A stretch of 64,000 nt of DNA from Polynucleobacter acidiphobus (GCF_003065385.1 NZ_CP023277.1:1768889-1832888); one strand, 5' to 3'; positions 50,658 to 59,759 are shown, counted from the stretch's first letter. Numbers and translations are program-made. The notes: generated from the sequence alone by a model not told the origin.

Positions 50658-51572
50658 GTGCAATATAGCGCCCCACCACTTTTCAAGCAAGGCATTCCTG
50701 CGCTTGCCAAATTAATTGCGTGCCTTGTAATTAGCTTGGCACTCATGATTATTGATTTTCAGATCAAGTCACTCGACTTTATTCGTAATCAAGTCAATAT
50801 TGTTCTGCGACCATTTGAGCAACTGATGCTCCTGCCTAGCTCCATAATTTCAGGCGGCGATGAATATCTAACCAGTCGAAGCACGCTTGAAAAGGAAAAT
50901 GAGGCACTCAAGTTGCGACAAGCGGAACTCTCACTGCTAGCCAATCAATCTGCGCTTTTAACAGTTGAGAATCAAAATCTTCGCAACTTACTAGATTTAC
51001 AAAAGAAGGTGGCATTTAAAACCGTTCCTGTTGAAATTTTATTTAACCCACCAAACGCCATCTCACAACGCGTCGTGATCAATCGTGGCGAAAACCAAGG
51101 TCTTCGATTGGGCTCACCAATTGCCAATGACATGGGCATTCTCGGTCAAGTGGTTCGCCTGTATGACAATTCAGCCGAAGTGTCTTTATTGGAAGATCGT
51201 GATTTTGCAGTCCCAGTCCTTGTGGCTCGTAACGGTCTTCGTGCCGCGGTAGTCGGAAGCGGACGCGGTCAATTATTGCAACTACGTTACTTACCGGTGG
51301 CCAGTGACCTTGAGGTTGGCGACATTCTTTTAACGTCAGGGGTTGATGGTGTGTATCCCCCGGGGTTTGCGGTGGCAGTGATTACCAAAATTGAGCGCAA
51401 TCTCGATCAAAACTCAGCAAATGTCTTTTGCAGTCCGATTGCCGAAGTCAATCGGCATCTCCAGGCACTTGCCTTAATCTACGATCCGCAGTTAGACGCC
51501 AAACCGGCCTCAAATAGTAATGCGCCATCGTCGACCGGTCGACGTCAAACGCGACCAAAGGGACAGCCATGA
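50658..51572 (+). CDS. mreC: Rod shape-determining protein MreC
   Basis: A 304-residue elongasome scaffold. One inner-membrane helix (about residues 16-36, LIACLVISLALMIIDF) is followed by a coiled coil (about 70-110) and two periplasmic beta domains with VVINRGENQGLRLGSPIA and GDILLTSGVDGVYPPGFAVA. The start is GTG at 50658; no in-frame ATG precedes the membrane helix. The stop overlaps mreD by 4 bp. It recruits PBP2 and RodA, encoded just downstream. Confidence 0.95.
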   Translation: MQYSAPPLFKQGIPALAKLIACLVISLALMIIDFQIKSLDFIRNQVNIVLRPFEQLMLLPSSIISGGDEYLTSRSTLEKENEALKLRQAELSLLANQSALLTVENQNLRNLLDLQKKVAFKTVPVEILFNPPNAISQRVVINRGENQGLRLGSPIANDMGILGQVVRLYDNSAEVSLLEDRDFAVPVLVARNGLRAAVVGSGRGQLLQLRYLPVASDLEVGDILLTSGVDGVYPPGFAVAVITKIERNLDQNSANVFCSPIAEVNRHLQALALIYDPQLDAKPASNSNAPSSTGRRQTRPKGQP

Positions 51573-52093
51573 TTGATTACCAAAGCGGCTACATTCTCCG
51601 CCCAGTCAAGCCACTCTTTATTTACTTTAGCCTATTCATTGCGCTTTTGCTGAATTTTTTACCGTGGGGCAATCATGCGTGGGTTCCAGACTGGCTCATT
51701 ATTTGCATTGTGTTTTGGAACATTCATCAGCATCGCTTTGTTGGCGTGATTACCGCATTTATATTTGGCCTGGTCATGGATATTCATAGCGGGGCCTTGC
51801 TCGGGGTTCATACCTTTAGCTACTCTCTGGTGGCATACATTGCAATTGCCTGGCATCACCGCATTACCGCCTTACCTGTGACCACTCAAATCCTAAACGT
51901 ATTTCCTATCTTCGCCTTAGTTTCTGTTTTTCCAGTCATCGTACTTTGGGCTCTGAATGAGCAGCTCTATTGGTGGGGTCTAACGAGCCTCATTCAAGCA
52001 GCCATTGAGGCCCTGCTTTGGCCCCTTGCCAGCTATCTCTTGCTCTTACCACAACGACGACCGATTGATGTCGACCCCCATCGACCCCTGTAA
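51569..52093 (+). CDS. mreD: Rod shape-determining protein MreD
   Basis: A 174-residue membrane protein with about five helices. Typical segments are LNFLPWGN near the N-terminus, WNIHQHRFVGVITAFIFGLVMDIHSGALLGVHTFSY in the middle, and a C-terminal helix ending LLLPQRR. It is between mreC (4-bp overlap) and the PBP2 gene (5-bp gap). Confidence 0.93.
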   Translation: MIDYQSGYILRPVKPLFIYFSLFIALLLNFLPWGNHAWVPDWLIICIVFWNIHQHRFVGVITAFIFGLVMDIHSGALLGVHTFSYSLVAYIAIAWHHRITALPVTTQILNVFPIFALVSVFPVIVLWALNEQLYWWGLTSLIQAAIEALLWPLASYLLLLPQRRPIDVDPHRPL

Positions 52094-52098
52094 GCAGC

Positions 52099-54009
52099 AT
52101 GTCGTCCATTAAAAAACCCGATCTTTATTCGTTTCAGGAGCGAGCTCGGATCGCGATCGTCTTTGTGGGGATTTGTTTTGGCTTACTCGTTGTCCGCTTA
52201 TTTTGGTTGCAAATTATTAGCCACCAGCAATATTCAACGCTTGCTGAAAGCAATCGGATTGCAATCGTCCCGGTACCCGCCAATCGAGGCCTGCTCATTG
52301 ATCGAAATGGTATTGTGATAGGACGCAATTATTCGGCGCTAACACTAGAAGTGGATGCCTCTCAAATTAAAGGCAATGTGGATGATCTGATTAATCAGCT
52401 ATCTGAGATTATTCAAATTAGCCCTAGGGATCGTCGTAACTTTAAGCGCGCCGTCGAAGATTCTCGAAATATGGGTACCTTTCCGTTGCGATCGATGCTG
52501 ACCGATGCTGAGATGGCTCGCTTTCTAGCAAATCGCTATCGCTTTCCAGGTGTTGATGTCAGTGCGCGCAATTTTCGTGAATACCCCTATAACGAATTAG
52601 CTTCCCATCTGATTGGCTACATCGGGCGAGTCTCGCAAAAAGATAAAGAGCGGATGCAAAACGAACTTGAGGCCACGAAAGGTAGTCAAGATCCTTATGC
52701 CCTTCAAGGTGCGTTCTTGCCAGGTATACAGTATGTCGGGAAGATTGGCATTGAACAAACGTATGAGAGGGTCTTACGCGGCGTTCCGGGCTACGACGAG
52801 GTCGAAATCACCGCTGGCGGAAAGCCCGTTCGCACGCTATCCAGTAAGCCGTCTATTCCTGGCAAAAATGTCATTCTCTCGATTGACATTAAATTGCAAG
52901 CCTTGGTTGAGCAATTGTATGGTAACTATCGGGGGGCATTTGTCGCCATCGAACCCGAAACTGGGGACATTCTTGCCTTCGTTTCAAAGCCGAATTTCAA
53001 TCCTAATGATTTCGTGGAGGGCATCGATCCTGTGACCTGGAAGGAACTGAACGAGTCGAAGGAAAGGCCTCTCTACAACCGGCCTCTGAAGGGAATTTAC
53101 CCCCCCGCATCAACTTATAAGCCCTTTATGGCATTAGCGGCTCTCGAGCTTAATAAGCGCAAGCCTGAAGATGCAATTGCCGACCCTGGATTTTTTACCT
53201 TCGGCAATCATACTTTTCGGGATATTAAAGTGGGCGGTCATGGGATGGTCAATATGGAGAAGTCTCTTGTGGAGTCTTGTGATACCTACTACTACCTTTT
53301 GGCGAGAGACATGGGCGTCAATATGATGCACGATTTTATGAAGCCCTTAGGCTTTGGTCAGCTTACAGGAATTGATTTAGAGGGCGAAGCAAAAGGGGTG
53401 TTGCCATCGACGGAATGGAAAAAAACCGCCTTTAAAAAACCTGAGCAACAAAAGTGGTTTGAAGGCGAAACGATCTCACTCGGAATTGGGCAGGGATATA
53501 ACGCATTTACGATTTTGCAATTGGCACACGGCCTCGCCAATATGCTCAACTACGGTGTCGTGATGAAGCCTCATATTGCAAAGGCGATTGAAGATCCATT
53601 TACACGCCAAAAGGAACTCACTACTCCTAAAGAAAGCTATCGCGTGGCTCTCAAACCTGAAAATGTGGAGATCATTAAAAAGGCAATGGCAGAAACTAAC
53701 AAAACGGGCACATCAGCATCATCCTTCCGAAGTGCGGCTTATACCTCCGGCGGTAAAACAGGCACCGCCCAAGTCTTTAGCTTGAATTCTAAAACGTATA
53801 ACCACGCTTCTACCCCCGAGTTCTTACGAGACCATGCCTTGTTCGTAGCGTATGCGCCTAACGACAAACCCAAAATTGCCATTGCAATGATTGTTGAAAA
53901 TGCGGGCTTTGGCTCTACGCAAGCTGCGCCGATTGCGCGCAAAGCACTTGATTACTACATTGATGGTAAATGGCCTAAGGAGATTCCGGAATGGAAAAGA
54001 GCACCTTAG
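52099..54009 (+). CDS. mrdA: Peptidoglycan transpeptidase PBP2
   Basis: A 636-residue class B penicillin-binding protein, the elongasome transpeptidase. One N-terminal helix (about 17-38) precedes the pedestal domain. The transpeptidase domain has SxxK as PASTYKPF, a VESCDTYYY segment with the SxN-type region, and KTGTAQ near the C-terminus. It overlaps rodA by 19 bp, implying coupled synthesis of the PBP2-RodA pair. Confidence 0.97.
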   Translation: MSSIKKPDLYSFQERARIAIVFVGICFGLLVVRLFWLQIISHQQYSTLAESNRIAIVPVPANRGLLIDRNGIVIGRNYSALTLEVDASQIKGNVDDLINQLSEIIQISPRDRRNFKRAVEDSRNMGTFPLRSMLTDAEMARFLANRYRFPGVDVSARNFREYPYNELASHLIGYIGRVSQKDKERMQNELEATKGSQDPYALQGAFLPGIQYVGKIGIEQTYERVLRGVPGYDEVEITAGGKPVRTLSSKPSIPGKNVILSIDIKLQALVEQLYGNYRGAFVAIEPETGDILAFVSKPNFNPNDFVEGIDPVTWKELNESKERPLYNRPLKGIYPPASTYKPFMALAALELNKRKPEDAIADPGFFTFGNHTFRDIKVGGHGMVNMEKSLVESCDTYYYLLARDMGVNMMHDFMKPLGFGQLTGIDLEGEAKGVLPSTEWKKTAFKKPEQQKWFEGETISLGIGQGYNAFTILQLAHGLANMLNYGVVMKPHIAKAIEDPFTRQKELTTPKESYRVALKPENVEIIKKAMAETNKTGTSASSFRSAAYTSGGKTGTAQVFSLNSKTYNHASTPEFLRDHALFVAYAPNDKPKIAIAMIVENAGFGSTQAAPIARKALDYYIDGKWPKEIPEWKRAP

Positions 54010-55142
54010 TCCGACTCAAATCATTACTTTTACGAGCCTTTAGTGGCTTTGATCCTCGCCTAGGCTTCATCTTCTTGGCTCTTGCCCTGATTAGTTTCAT
54101 TGTCTTTTTGTCGGCCGGCCAAGGAACACCGGTAGCGCTTATCGACCAGGTCCGTAATCTCCTGATTGCTTTTGTGATCATGTGGCTTGTTTCACAGATT
54201 CCGCCCAAATGGCTTGAGATGGCTGCGGTTTGGATATATGGCGTTGGGATTGCCCTGCTGATCGCTGTTGCTATTTTTGGTTTGATCAAAAAAGGGGCTA
54301 GACGCTGGATTAATGTTGGCATTGTGATTCAGCCATCGGAGATCATGAAGATTGCGGTACCGCTCATGCTCGCCTGGTATTTCCAAAAACGTGAGGGTAT
54401 CCGCTCAGGGTTTGATTATCTTGTGGCAGCGGCTTTGCTCGCATTACCGGTATTTCTAATTGCCCGTCAGCCCGACCTGGGAACCTCGCTATTAGTGCTT
54501 GCCTCGGGTCTCTATGTCATTATTTTAGCGGGCTTGCCCTGGCGCTGGATCATCCCGGTAGTGGCAATTGGTGGAATTGCGATTCTTTTGCTGGTTGTTT
54601 TTAGTGGCAGCATTTGTACGCCCGACGCCAACTGGCCATTGATCCGAGAGTATCAAAAAAACAGGGTTTGTACCTTGCTAGACCCATCAAGTGATCCGCT
54701 TGGAAAAGGCTTTCATACCATTCAGGCCATCATTGCGGTTGGTGCTGGTGGATTCTTTGGTAAAGGCTGGCGCGAAGGAACTCAATCCCATTTGGAATTC
54801 ATTCCTGAAAAACATACTGACTTTGTGTTTGCCGTTTTTGCTGAAGAGTTTGGATTTCTAGGCAATATTCTTTTGATCCTGCTCTTTTTTGCACTAATTA
54901 AGCGTGGCCTGGCGATCTCAGTCAATGCGCCCACTTTGTTTACGCGACTCTTGGGAGGGGCTATCAGCATGATCTTTTTCACCTATGCCTTTGTCAATAT
55001 CGGCATGGTCACCGGGCTCCTGCCAGTAGTTGGCGTTCCCCTACCGCTCCTTAGCTATGGCGGCACAGCCCTTGTCACGCTTGGGTTTGGGGCCGGTATC
55101 TTGATGAGCATCCATCGTCATCGACGACTCGTACAAAGCTAA
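53991..55142 (+). CDS. rodA: Rod-shape peptidoglycan glycosyltransferase RodA
   Basis: A 383-residue SEDS-family polymerase with about ten membrane helices. Typical motifs are RWINVGIVIQPSEIMKIAVPLMLAWY, ARQPDLGTSLLVLASG, HLEFIPEKHTDFVFAVFAEEFGF and VVGVPLPLLSYGGTALVTLGFGAGIL. It acts with PBP2. The start ATG lies inside the end of mrdA. A terminator follows 20 bp after the stop, so the operon ends here. Confidence 0.97.
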   Translation: MEKSTLVRLKSLLLRAFSGFDPRLGFIFLALALISFIVFLSAGQGTPVALIDQVRNLLIAFVIMWLVSQIPPKWLEMAAVWIYGVGIALLIAVAIFGLIKKGARRWINVGIVIQPSEIMKIAVPLMLAWYFQKREGIRSGFDYLVAAALLALPVFLIARQPDLGTSLLVLASGLYVIILAGLPWRWIIPVVAIGGIAILLLVVFSGSICTPDANWPLIREYQKNRVCTLLDPSSDPLGKGFHTIQAIIAVGAGGFFGKGWREGTQSHLEFIPEKHTDFVFAVFAEEFGFLGNILLILLFFALIKRGLAISVNAPTLFTRLLGGAISMIFFTYAFVNIGMVTGLLPVVGVPLPLLSYGGTALVTLGFGAGILMSIHRHRRLVQS

Positions 55143-55165
55143 GTGGTAACAATTGGAGTAACAAA

Positions 55166-55187
55166 AAACCCAGCCGAAGCTGGGTTT
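55166..55187. terminator. Bidirectional intrinsic terminator between rodA and hupB
   Basis: AAACCCAGC, loop CGAA, then GCTGGGTTT: a perfect 9-bp stem with a stable tetraloop. On the minus strand it is followed by a T-run, which suits hupB termination. On the plus strand TTT follows and it can also stop rodA transcripts. Confidence 0.88.
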
Positions 55188-55205
55188 GTAAGAGATCGCT
55201 CTCGA

Positions 55206-55490
55206 TTACTTTTTACGCTTATTAACAGCGTCTTTAAATGCCTTGCCAGCAGAAAACTTCACAGTCTTGGAAGCGGCAATTTTGAGAGGCTCACCAGTTT
55301 TTGGATTACGGCCCATGCGAGCAGCACGTTTGCCAGAGGCAAATGTTCCAAAACCAATTAATTGCACCGAGTCACCTTTGGTTACTGCTTTGATGATGTG
55401 CTCAATAGCAGAATTCAGTGCGTACTCTGCTTTTGCTTTAGAAATCTCGGCATCGTCAGCAATTGCTGCGATTAAGTCTGCTTTATTCAA
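55206..55490 (-). CDS. hupB: HU-family histone-like DNA-binding protein
   Basis: A 94-residue nucleoid protein that bends [34 protein letters not shown] forms the dimerising helices; [49 protein letters not shown] contains the beta-arm with the RNPKTG tip. The start is TTG at 55490 with a perfect AAGGAGC Shine-Dalgarno 6 bp upstream; no nearby ATG fits. A rare start codon in a normally abundant protein may tune its level. Confidence 0.96.
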   Translation of the reverse strand: MNKADLIAAIADDAEISKAKAEYALNSAIEHIIKAVTKGDSVQLIGFGTFASGKRAARMGRNPKTGEPLKIAASKTVKFSAGKAFKDAVNKRKK

Positions 55491-55513
55491 GTGAAGCTCC
55501 TTGTTGATTGTTC

Positions 55514-55541
55514 ATTGTATTGCGCATATGCGCTGACGCAA
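55514..55541 (-). promoter_or_regulatory. hupB: Predicted hupB promoter with palindrome in the spacer
   Basis: In transcript sense, -35 TTGCGT (55541-55536), a 16-bp spacer and -10 TACAAT (55519-55514), about 25 bp before the TTG start codon. A perfect 12-bp palindrome GCGCATATGCGC (55522-55533) fills the spacer, a position where a bound dimer would block RNA polymerase. Both boxes are partial matches. Confidence 0.4.
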
Positions 55542-55614
55542 TTGTAAACACAAAATGTTATAAAAATAAATAATCTTTTGAAAAAAATTGGCCGCGGAGC
55601 CTTTTAGGATATGA

Positions 55615-55977
55615 CTAATCCAAAACGACCAAGTCGACGACAAAATACTGGGTTTCTGCAAAACAATTCGTCGGTAAACCAACGTGCTGCTCATACTGCA
55701 ATGCAACTTTACGCCCCATATTGGCGTTAATCTGATTGGCAACGGCATCATTACGCACCGAAAAGAAGAACTTTTCAGACATGGTTCCTGGCATCGAGAC
55801 CATCGCCAGCTCGCCCTCCCAGGTCTTACAGAGCCAGCCCCGTTTGGAGAACTTTTGAACATAGCCGGCTCGCTCACCCTCAGCATAGCTCCAGTGAAGC
55901 ATAAGATAGGTATAGCCGGCGGTTAAAACGCCGCTAATCAGAATTAAAATGAAGAGTGATCGAAAAAAACGTGCCAT
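55615..55977 (-). CDS. Conserved membrane-anchored protein of unknown function
   Basis: A 120-residue protein with one N-terminal membrane helix (about residues 6-26, SLFILILISGVLTAGYTYL), then a soluble part, probably periplasmic, containing GERAGYVQKFSKRGWLCKTWEGELAM and FFFSVRNDAVANQI. Two cysteines (in WLCKTW and TNCFAE) could pair. I recall similar small proteins being common in Burkholderiales, but no function is known to me. It is divergent from the cytochrome c gene. Confidence 0.75.
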   Translation of the reverse strand: MARFFRSLFILILISGVLTAGYTYLMLHWSYAEGERAGYVQKFSKRGWLCKTWEGELAMVSMPGTMSEKFFFSVRNDAVANQINANMGRKVALQYEQHVGLPTNCFAETQYFVVDLVVLD

Positions 55978-56037
55978 ATAAGTTACTGAATTAAAAAGCT
56001 ATCTTACTGGATTAAATTGACTAAAGAGGATGAGTTT

Positions 56038-56433
56038 ATGATGCGCCCCTTTACAGCTTCTTGTTTATTAAGTGCCTCGGCCTTACTCATGTTTTCAGCT
56101 GCCTCATTGGCCAACTCAGGTGAGTCGACCTATCAGCAGGTTTGCGCCAGCTGTCATACTCCCGGAGTAGCAGGGGCCCCGAAGCTGGGTGACAAAGCCA
56201 AATGGGCTAAGCTAATTAAGGAAGGTCAGGTTCAGATTACGGCCCATGGTTATGTTGGGATTCGTGGCATGCCCGCTAAAGGTGGAAAGCCAGATTTGGG
56301 CGTCAGTGATTTTGCGGCATCGGTTGTCTATATGGCCAATCAAGCGGGCGCAAGCTGGAAGAACCCAGACGATGCCATGTTGAAAAAAATTGATGCTGAA
56401 ATTCAACGTCGACAGGCACAGCTTCGTAAATAG
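56038..56433 (+). CDS. Cytochrome c5-like class I c-type cytochrome
   Basis: A 131-residue periplasmic cytochrome. From ATG at 56038 (SD GAGG 8 bp before) a signal peptide of about 25 residues ends near SLANSG. The haem-binding site is CASCH (CXXCH) at about residue 37-41. GVPAMPAKGGKP-like text (IRGMPAKGGKPDLGVSDF) supplies the axial Met. The C-terminal tail is Lys/Arg-rich. It probably shuttles electrons to a terminal oxidase. A TTG-start reading from 56017 is rejected. Confidence 0.9.
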   Translation: MMRPFTASCLLSASALLMFSAASLANSGESTYQQVCASCHTPGVAGAPKLGDKAKWAKLIKEGQVQITAHGYVGIRGMPAKGGKPDLGVSDFAASVVYMANQAGASWKNPDDAMLKKIDAEIQRRQAQLRK

Positions 56434-56441
56434 GGATCGGG

Positions 56442-57344
56442 ATGGAGATTCGTCATAATGTTTTTCTGATTTTTTTAGGTTCAGCCCTATTTATTTATTT
56501 TCGGGGCAAGGTGCGTTTTGGCCTATTGCGCTCCCTGACTGATTATGTGGTCTTACTGGCGCCCATTAATACGTTAATTTATTTGTTCTCTAAAGTAGGC
56601 CGTAGCCCTTACCTTCCTGTTAATGAATTCCCAGAACTGCAGCCCCTGAAAGATCGGTGGCAGATCATTCGTGATGAAGCCTTGGCTCTTCAAGATAGCG
56701 GGCAAATTCGTCAAGCAACTGGCTATAACGATATTGGCTTTAATTCTTTTTTTCGCACTGGCTGGAAACGCTTTTATTTATATTGGTACGGCAAGGATTT
56801 GCCGTCGGCCGAAGAGTCCTGCCCCCAAACAGTCGCTTTACTTAAATCAATCCCGAGCATCAAGGCGGCCATGTTTGCCTCACTGCCTCCTGGGGCAAAA
56901 TTGGTTCGCCATCGCGATCCTTACGCTGGGTCATTGCGCTACCATTTAGGACTTGTAACCCCGAACAGCCCGCACTGTTTTATTGATGTTGACGGTGAGC
57001 CCTATTATTGGAAAGATGGCGAGGCGGTTGTGTTTGATGAAACCTACATCCACTTTGCGGCCAACAACACTGACCATCAACGGATTGTCTTGTTTTGCGA
57101 TATTGAGAGGCCGCTCTACAGCAAAGTAATGCGAAGCTTTAATCGCTGGTTTGGTTTACAAGTCATGAGTGCTGCGGCCTCACAAAATGTTGAGGGCGAA
57201 TCGCTCGGTTTTGTAAATGTCCTCTTTACCTATTTTTATCGGCTTCGCATGCAGACGAAAAAGCTAAAGGCTTCACACCGCAAGCTCTATTACATTGGCA
57301 AGTGGGTGCTTATTATTGGCCTTATTTGGTTACTATTTTGGTAA
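56442..57344 (+). CDS. lpxO: LpxO-like lipid A aspartyl/asparaginyl beta-hydroxylase
   Basis: A 300-residue Fe(II)/2-oxoglutarate dioxygenase of the type that 2-hydroxylates lipid A acyl chains. An N-terminal hydrophobic segment (about 5-50) and a C-terminal helix (ending [16 protein letters not shown]) flank the catalytic domain with [15 protein letters not shown] (HXD iron ligands), [29 protein letters not shown] (second His and 2-oxoglutarate region). With two LpxL enzymes in the window, it points to modified lipid A. Its stop shares bases with the next start (TAATG). Confidence 0.87.
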   Translation: MEIRHNVFLIFLGSALFIYFRGKVRFGLLRSLTDYVVLLAPINTLIYLFSKVGRSPYLPVNEFPELQPLKDRWQIIRDEALALQDSGQIRQATGYNDIGFNSFFRTGWKRFYLYWYGKDLPSAEESCPQTVALLKSIPSIKAAMFASLPPGAKLVRHRDPYAGSLRYHLGLVTPNSPHCFIDVDGEPYYWKDGEAVVFDETYIHFAANNTDHQRIVLFCDIERPLYSKVMRSFNRWFGLQVMSAAASQNVEGESLGFVNVLFTYFYRLRMQTKKLKASHRKLYYIGKWVLIIGLIWLLFW

Positions 57345-58072
57345 TGGAAAAAATTCGGGTTTCTAAACTACTATCCGAACGTGGTTTGTGTTCAAGGCGG
57401 GAGGCGGATGCTTATATTGAACAGGGTTTAGTAACCGTTGACGGTGAGATTGTTCAAGAATTAGGTACACGGGCCTTTCGGCACCAAACGATTGAATTAC
57501 GTTCGGGGGCCAAACGTCAGCAAGAGCAACGCCTCACTGTCTTACTTAATAAACCAGTAGGCTATATTTCGCACTTAGATGATGAAGAGCAATATAAGCC
57601 GGCAGCATCTCTCATCGTGCCTGAGAATCAATTTATGGGCGCCCCTCATCAAACCGAACGGTCTCAATTCAGGGGTCTTGCTCCAGCGGGCCGACTGGAT
57701 ATTGACTCCTCTGGCTTATTGGTACTTACCCAAGATGGGCGGATCGCAAAGTTGTTAATTGGTGAAGATAGTCCGATTGAAAAAGAGTATCTGGTTCGTG
57801 TTAGCGGTAAATTATCGGATGCGGGTTTGCGCTCCTTGCAGCATGGACTATCGCTAGATGGCAAAGCACTAAAACCAGCTAAGGTAAGTTGGCAAAACGA
57901 GGATCAACTTCGCTTTGTATTACGAGAAGGTCGCAAACGACAAATTCGCCGGATGTGCGAGCTCGTAGATCTCAATGTTGTTGGTCTAAAACGAATCCGA
58001 ATTGGTCAAATAACTCTAGGATCGCTGCCTAGCGGACAGTGGCGCATCCTTGGTAAACAAGAGCGCTTTTAG
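57344..58072 (+). CDS. RluF/RsuA-family pseudouridine synthase
   Basis: A 242-residue enzyme isomerising uridine in rRNA. An N-terminal S4 domain ([29 protein letters not shown]) is followed by the catalytic [17 protein letters not shown] (Asp nucleophile about residue 117) and [32 protein letters not shown] and the overall length resemble RluF, which targets 23S rRNA U2604, more than RsuA or RluB. ATG at 57344 is chosen over an upstream frame extension because it gives the normal N-terminus and couples to the lpxO stop. Confidence 0.9.
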   Translation: MEKIRVSKLLSERGLCSRREADAYIEQGLVTVDGEIVQELGTRAFRHQTIELRSGAKRQQEQRLTVLLNKPVGYISHLDDEEQYKPAASLIVPENQFMGAPHQTERSQFRGLAPAGRLDIDSSGLLVLTQDGRIAKLLIGEDSPIEKEYLVRVSGKLSDAGLRSLQHGLSLDGKALKPAKVSWQNEDQLRFVLREGRKRQIRRMCELVDLNVVGLKRIRIGQITLGSLPSGQWRILGKQERF

Positions 58073-58362
58073 ATCACGACAGGGAAAAGTGTTAATTGCA
58101 TTGCCCGTTCGCGCACCGGAAGCAATGCCAAATATTCAGGGCTATTGGCCCAGCGCTTTGCATCCTCTAAGCTTGAAAAGCTAAGCTCAACAAACGTATC
58201 AAACATCGCGGCGTTTAGCTGGTTCCAAAAAGGACTCTCGCAAACTCCTCTGCGCACTAACTTGCCGCCATAAAGCTCAATGGTGGCGCCAACCTGAGCA
58301 CGGTAGTCATCAAAGTCCTTCGGGCTCTGTATTTTAAATATTCCGATTACATGAACGCTCAT
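58069..58362 (-). CDS. DUF1330 family protein
   Basis: A 97-residue ferredoxin-like-fold protein of the DUF1330 group ([37 protein letters not shown], then [29 protein letters not shown]). Function unknown. The ATG has a good SD (AAGGA). It is convergent with the RluF-like gene, overlapping by 4 bp. Two palindromes lie directly upstream of its SD, so it is probably regulated. Confidence 0.85.
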   Translation of the reverse strand: MSVHVIGIFKIQSPKDFDDYRAQVGATIELYGGKLVRRGVCESPFWNQLNAAMFDTFVELSFSSLEDAKRWANSPEYLALLPVRERAMQLTLFPVVI

Positions 58363-58371
58363 GATGGTCCT

Positions 58372-58405
58372 TAGTTCATGAACTATGCATGATATCGATC
58401 ATGCA
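58372..58405. promoter_or_regulatory. Two adjacent palindromes upstream of the DUF1330 gene
   Basis: TAGTTCATGAACTA (58372-58385) is a perfect 14-bp palindrome starting 10 bp before the DUF1330 ATG. It abuts TGCATGATATCGATCATGCA (58386-58405), with 8-bp arms around ATCG. Back-to-back dyads of this kind suit dimeric repressor binding. No regulator gene is adjacent, so the binding protein is unknown. Confidence 0.5.
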
Positions 58406-58677
58406 GTTCTTTGGGTTAAGAGATACTGGTATGAAGGTTGGGCAAGCAGTCATGCAATCGATAGATACAGCGATGCAATGAAACCGCCCGCTCCTTTGCC
58501 CAAGCATCCTACAGGATATTGGTTTGTCCGATATTGATCACTTGCTCTCATACATGAAACTCATAGAGGCGATCAAGATCGGGCTTTGAATTGGTATTCC
58601 CATTTTTATACCTTTGGTGGCAATGGAGTCTAATATACAAGATCTTGTTATTCCTTCATACATATGCCAATGAAGTC
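58406..58677. other. Non-coding gap with one weak small ORF
   Basis: Together with the palindromes this makes a 315-bp stretch without a convincing gene. On the plus strand a 50-codon frame runs from ATG 58385 to TGA 58537, rich in Trp and Tyr, with no SD, no recognisable domain, and its start inside a palindrome. I see no terminator, tRNA or clear riboswitch here. The right part presumably holds the promoter of the outer-membrane protein gene. Confidence 0.4.
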
Positions 58678-59505
58678 ATGAGAATTTTTAGAACTCTACT
58701 CTGTGGATTTTTTGTTCTATTCACCCAATACAGCTTTGCTCAAGATGGCGACGCCTCAGGAGAGCAGGATAATTTCTTAAGACTAAAAACCGATTCCTTT
58801 AATTACAGTAAGGAATCGATTTTGGAGTTATGGGTCTATCAAAATGGATATGATGATGGCAACCTGAGCGATATTTATCGACTTCGATTCTATCAACCAC
58901 TATCCATCAAGCAATGGAAAGGCATGATGCGGATTGATACAGCAATCAATTCCGCGTGGGGGGCCAATGCTCCAGGGCACAACAGTGGCCAATTTAGTGC
59001 GGGCAATACGATGCTCACTGTTTGGGGTATGCCTCCAGATTTTTTCCCTAAGTGGAATCTAAACCTAGGTGGTCGTCTTATTTTTCCATTTGGCAATAAT
59101 GGTCAGTGGGCAATTGGTCCACAAGTAAGCGCGTCATTTGTTCCACAATCCTCAAGCAAATCCTTGCTCTCTGACTTTTCGCCTTTGGTTCGTTATATGT
59201 ACGGGTTTGATAGCAAAAACAATTCCTTTGCGGCCAATCCATCGCAACCCCCGCTATTGCGAACGCTTCAACTGTATCCCACGATTGGATTGCAGCTCTC
59301 CCCCAGCACTCAAATTCGTTTTTGGGATGAAAACGGAATTCTGTATAACACCGCGGGTGGTGGTTGGTTTGTACCATTGGATGCCATGGTGACTCATTCT
59401 GTGAGTAAACATCTCTTGTTTGCGGTGGGTGCCAGCAAACAAGTAGTGCAAACCTTTCAGGCCTATGATTGGTCGATCTATGGAAAGATTTCTTTACGGT
59501 TTTGA
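58678..59505 (+). CDS. Predicted outer-membrane beta-barrel protein
   Basis: A 275-residue exported protein. From ATG at 58678 the signal peptide reads MRIFRTLLCGFFVLFTQYSFA and is cleaved before QDGD. Alternating hydrophobic/polar strands and a final Phe (YGKISLRF) are typical of outer-membrane barrels. NLGGRLIFPFGNNGQWAIGPQ and FVPLDAMVTHSVSKHLLFAVGASKQV resemble the phenol-degradation MetA/transporter-like barrel group, but I cannot name the family with confidence. A terminator follows. A longer start at 58591 would bury the signal peptide. Confidence 0.75.
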   Translation: MRIFRTLLCGFFVLFTQYSFAQDGDASGEQDNFLRLKTDSFNYSKESILELWVYQNGYDDGNLSDIYRLRFYQPLSIKQWKGMMRIDTAINSAWGANAPGHNSGQFSAGNTMLTVWGMPPDFFPKWNLNLGGRLIFPFGNNGQWAIGPQVSASFVPQSSSKSLLSDFSPLVRYMYGFDSKNNSFAANPSQPPLLRTLQLYPTIGLQLSPSTQIRFWDENGILYNTAGGGWFVPLDAMVTHSVSKHLLFAVGASKQVVQTFQAYDWSIYGKISLRF

Positions 59506-59531
59506 GAATGGTGTTCAATGGTGTGGACAAC

Positions 59532-59555
59532 AAAAAACCACCCGAAGGTGGTTTT
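59532..59555. terminator. Bidirectional intrinsic terminator
   Basis: AAAAACCACC, loop CGAA, GGTGGTTTTT: a perfect 10-bp stem with T-runs on both strands. It lies between the outer-membrane protein gene (plus) and the 60-residue gene (minus), so it can serve both convergent transcripts. Confidence 0.88.
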
Positions 59556-59576
59556 TGTTCATCGAGAGTCAGTGTC

Positions 59577-59759
59577 TTAGGCTGCGGCCTTATTACCAGT
59601 GCCTAAAAACTCAACAATTTTCTTGGCGGTTTCAATATAGCGTTCATTCATTTTGCGATATTGAGCCAATTCCGCCATTAATGGGTTTTCAACCTGTTCA
59701 AAGGACGCATCTTCATAACCTGGGTGGTAAGGCGCTTCGTCAACAAGCTTGCTATTCAT
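59577..59759 (-). CDS. Small protein of unknown function (60 residues)
   Basis: From ATG at 59759, preceded by a strong SD (GGAGGA), a 60-residue acidic-to-neutral protein: an N-terminal MNSKLVDEAPYHPGY, then a likely amphipathic helix (NPLMAELAQYRKMNERYIETAKKIVEFLG) and a short Ala tail. No family is recognised. The good SD, AT-rich upstream region and shared terminator support a real gene. It stands alone, downstream of the epimerase with a 154-bp gap. Confidence 0.65.
   Translation of the reverse strand: MNSKLVDEAPYHPGYEDASFEQVENPLMAELAQYRKMNERYIETAKKIVEFLGTGNKAAA

Noticed and set aside
55512..55886. Second minus-strand frame overlapping the membrane-anchored hypothetical gene
   Set aside because: It is out of frame with the better candidate at 55615-55977, which has a membrane helix and a normal start. 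This one has no recognisable feature.
58385..58537. 50-codon plus-strand ORF rich in Trp and Tyr
   Set aside because: No SD, no recognisable family, and the start lies within a palindrome that is better explained as a regulatory site. Kept only as a note.
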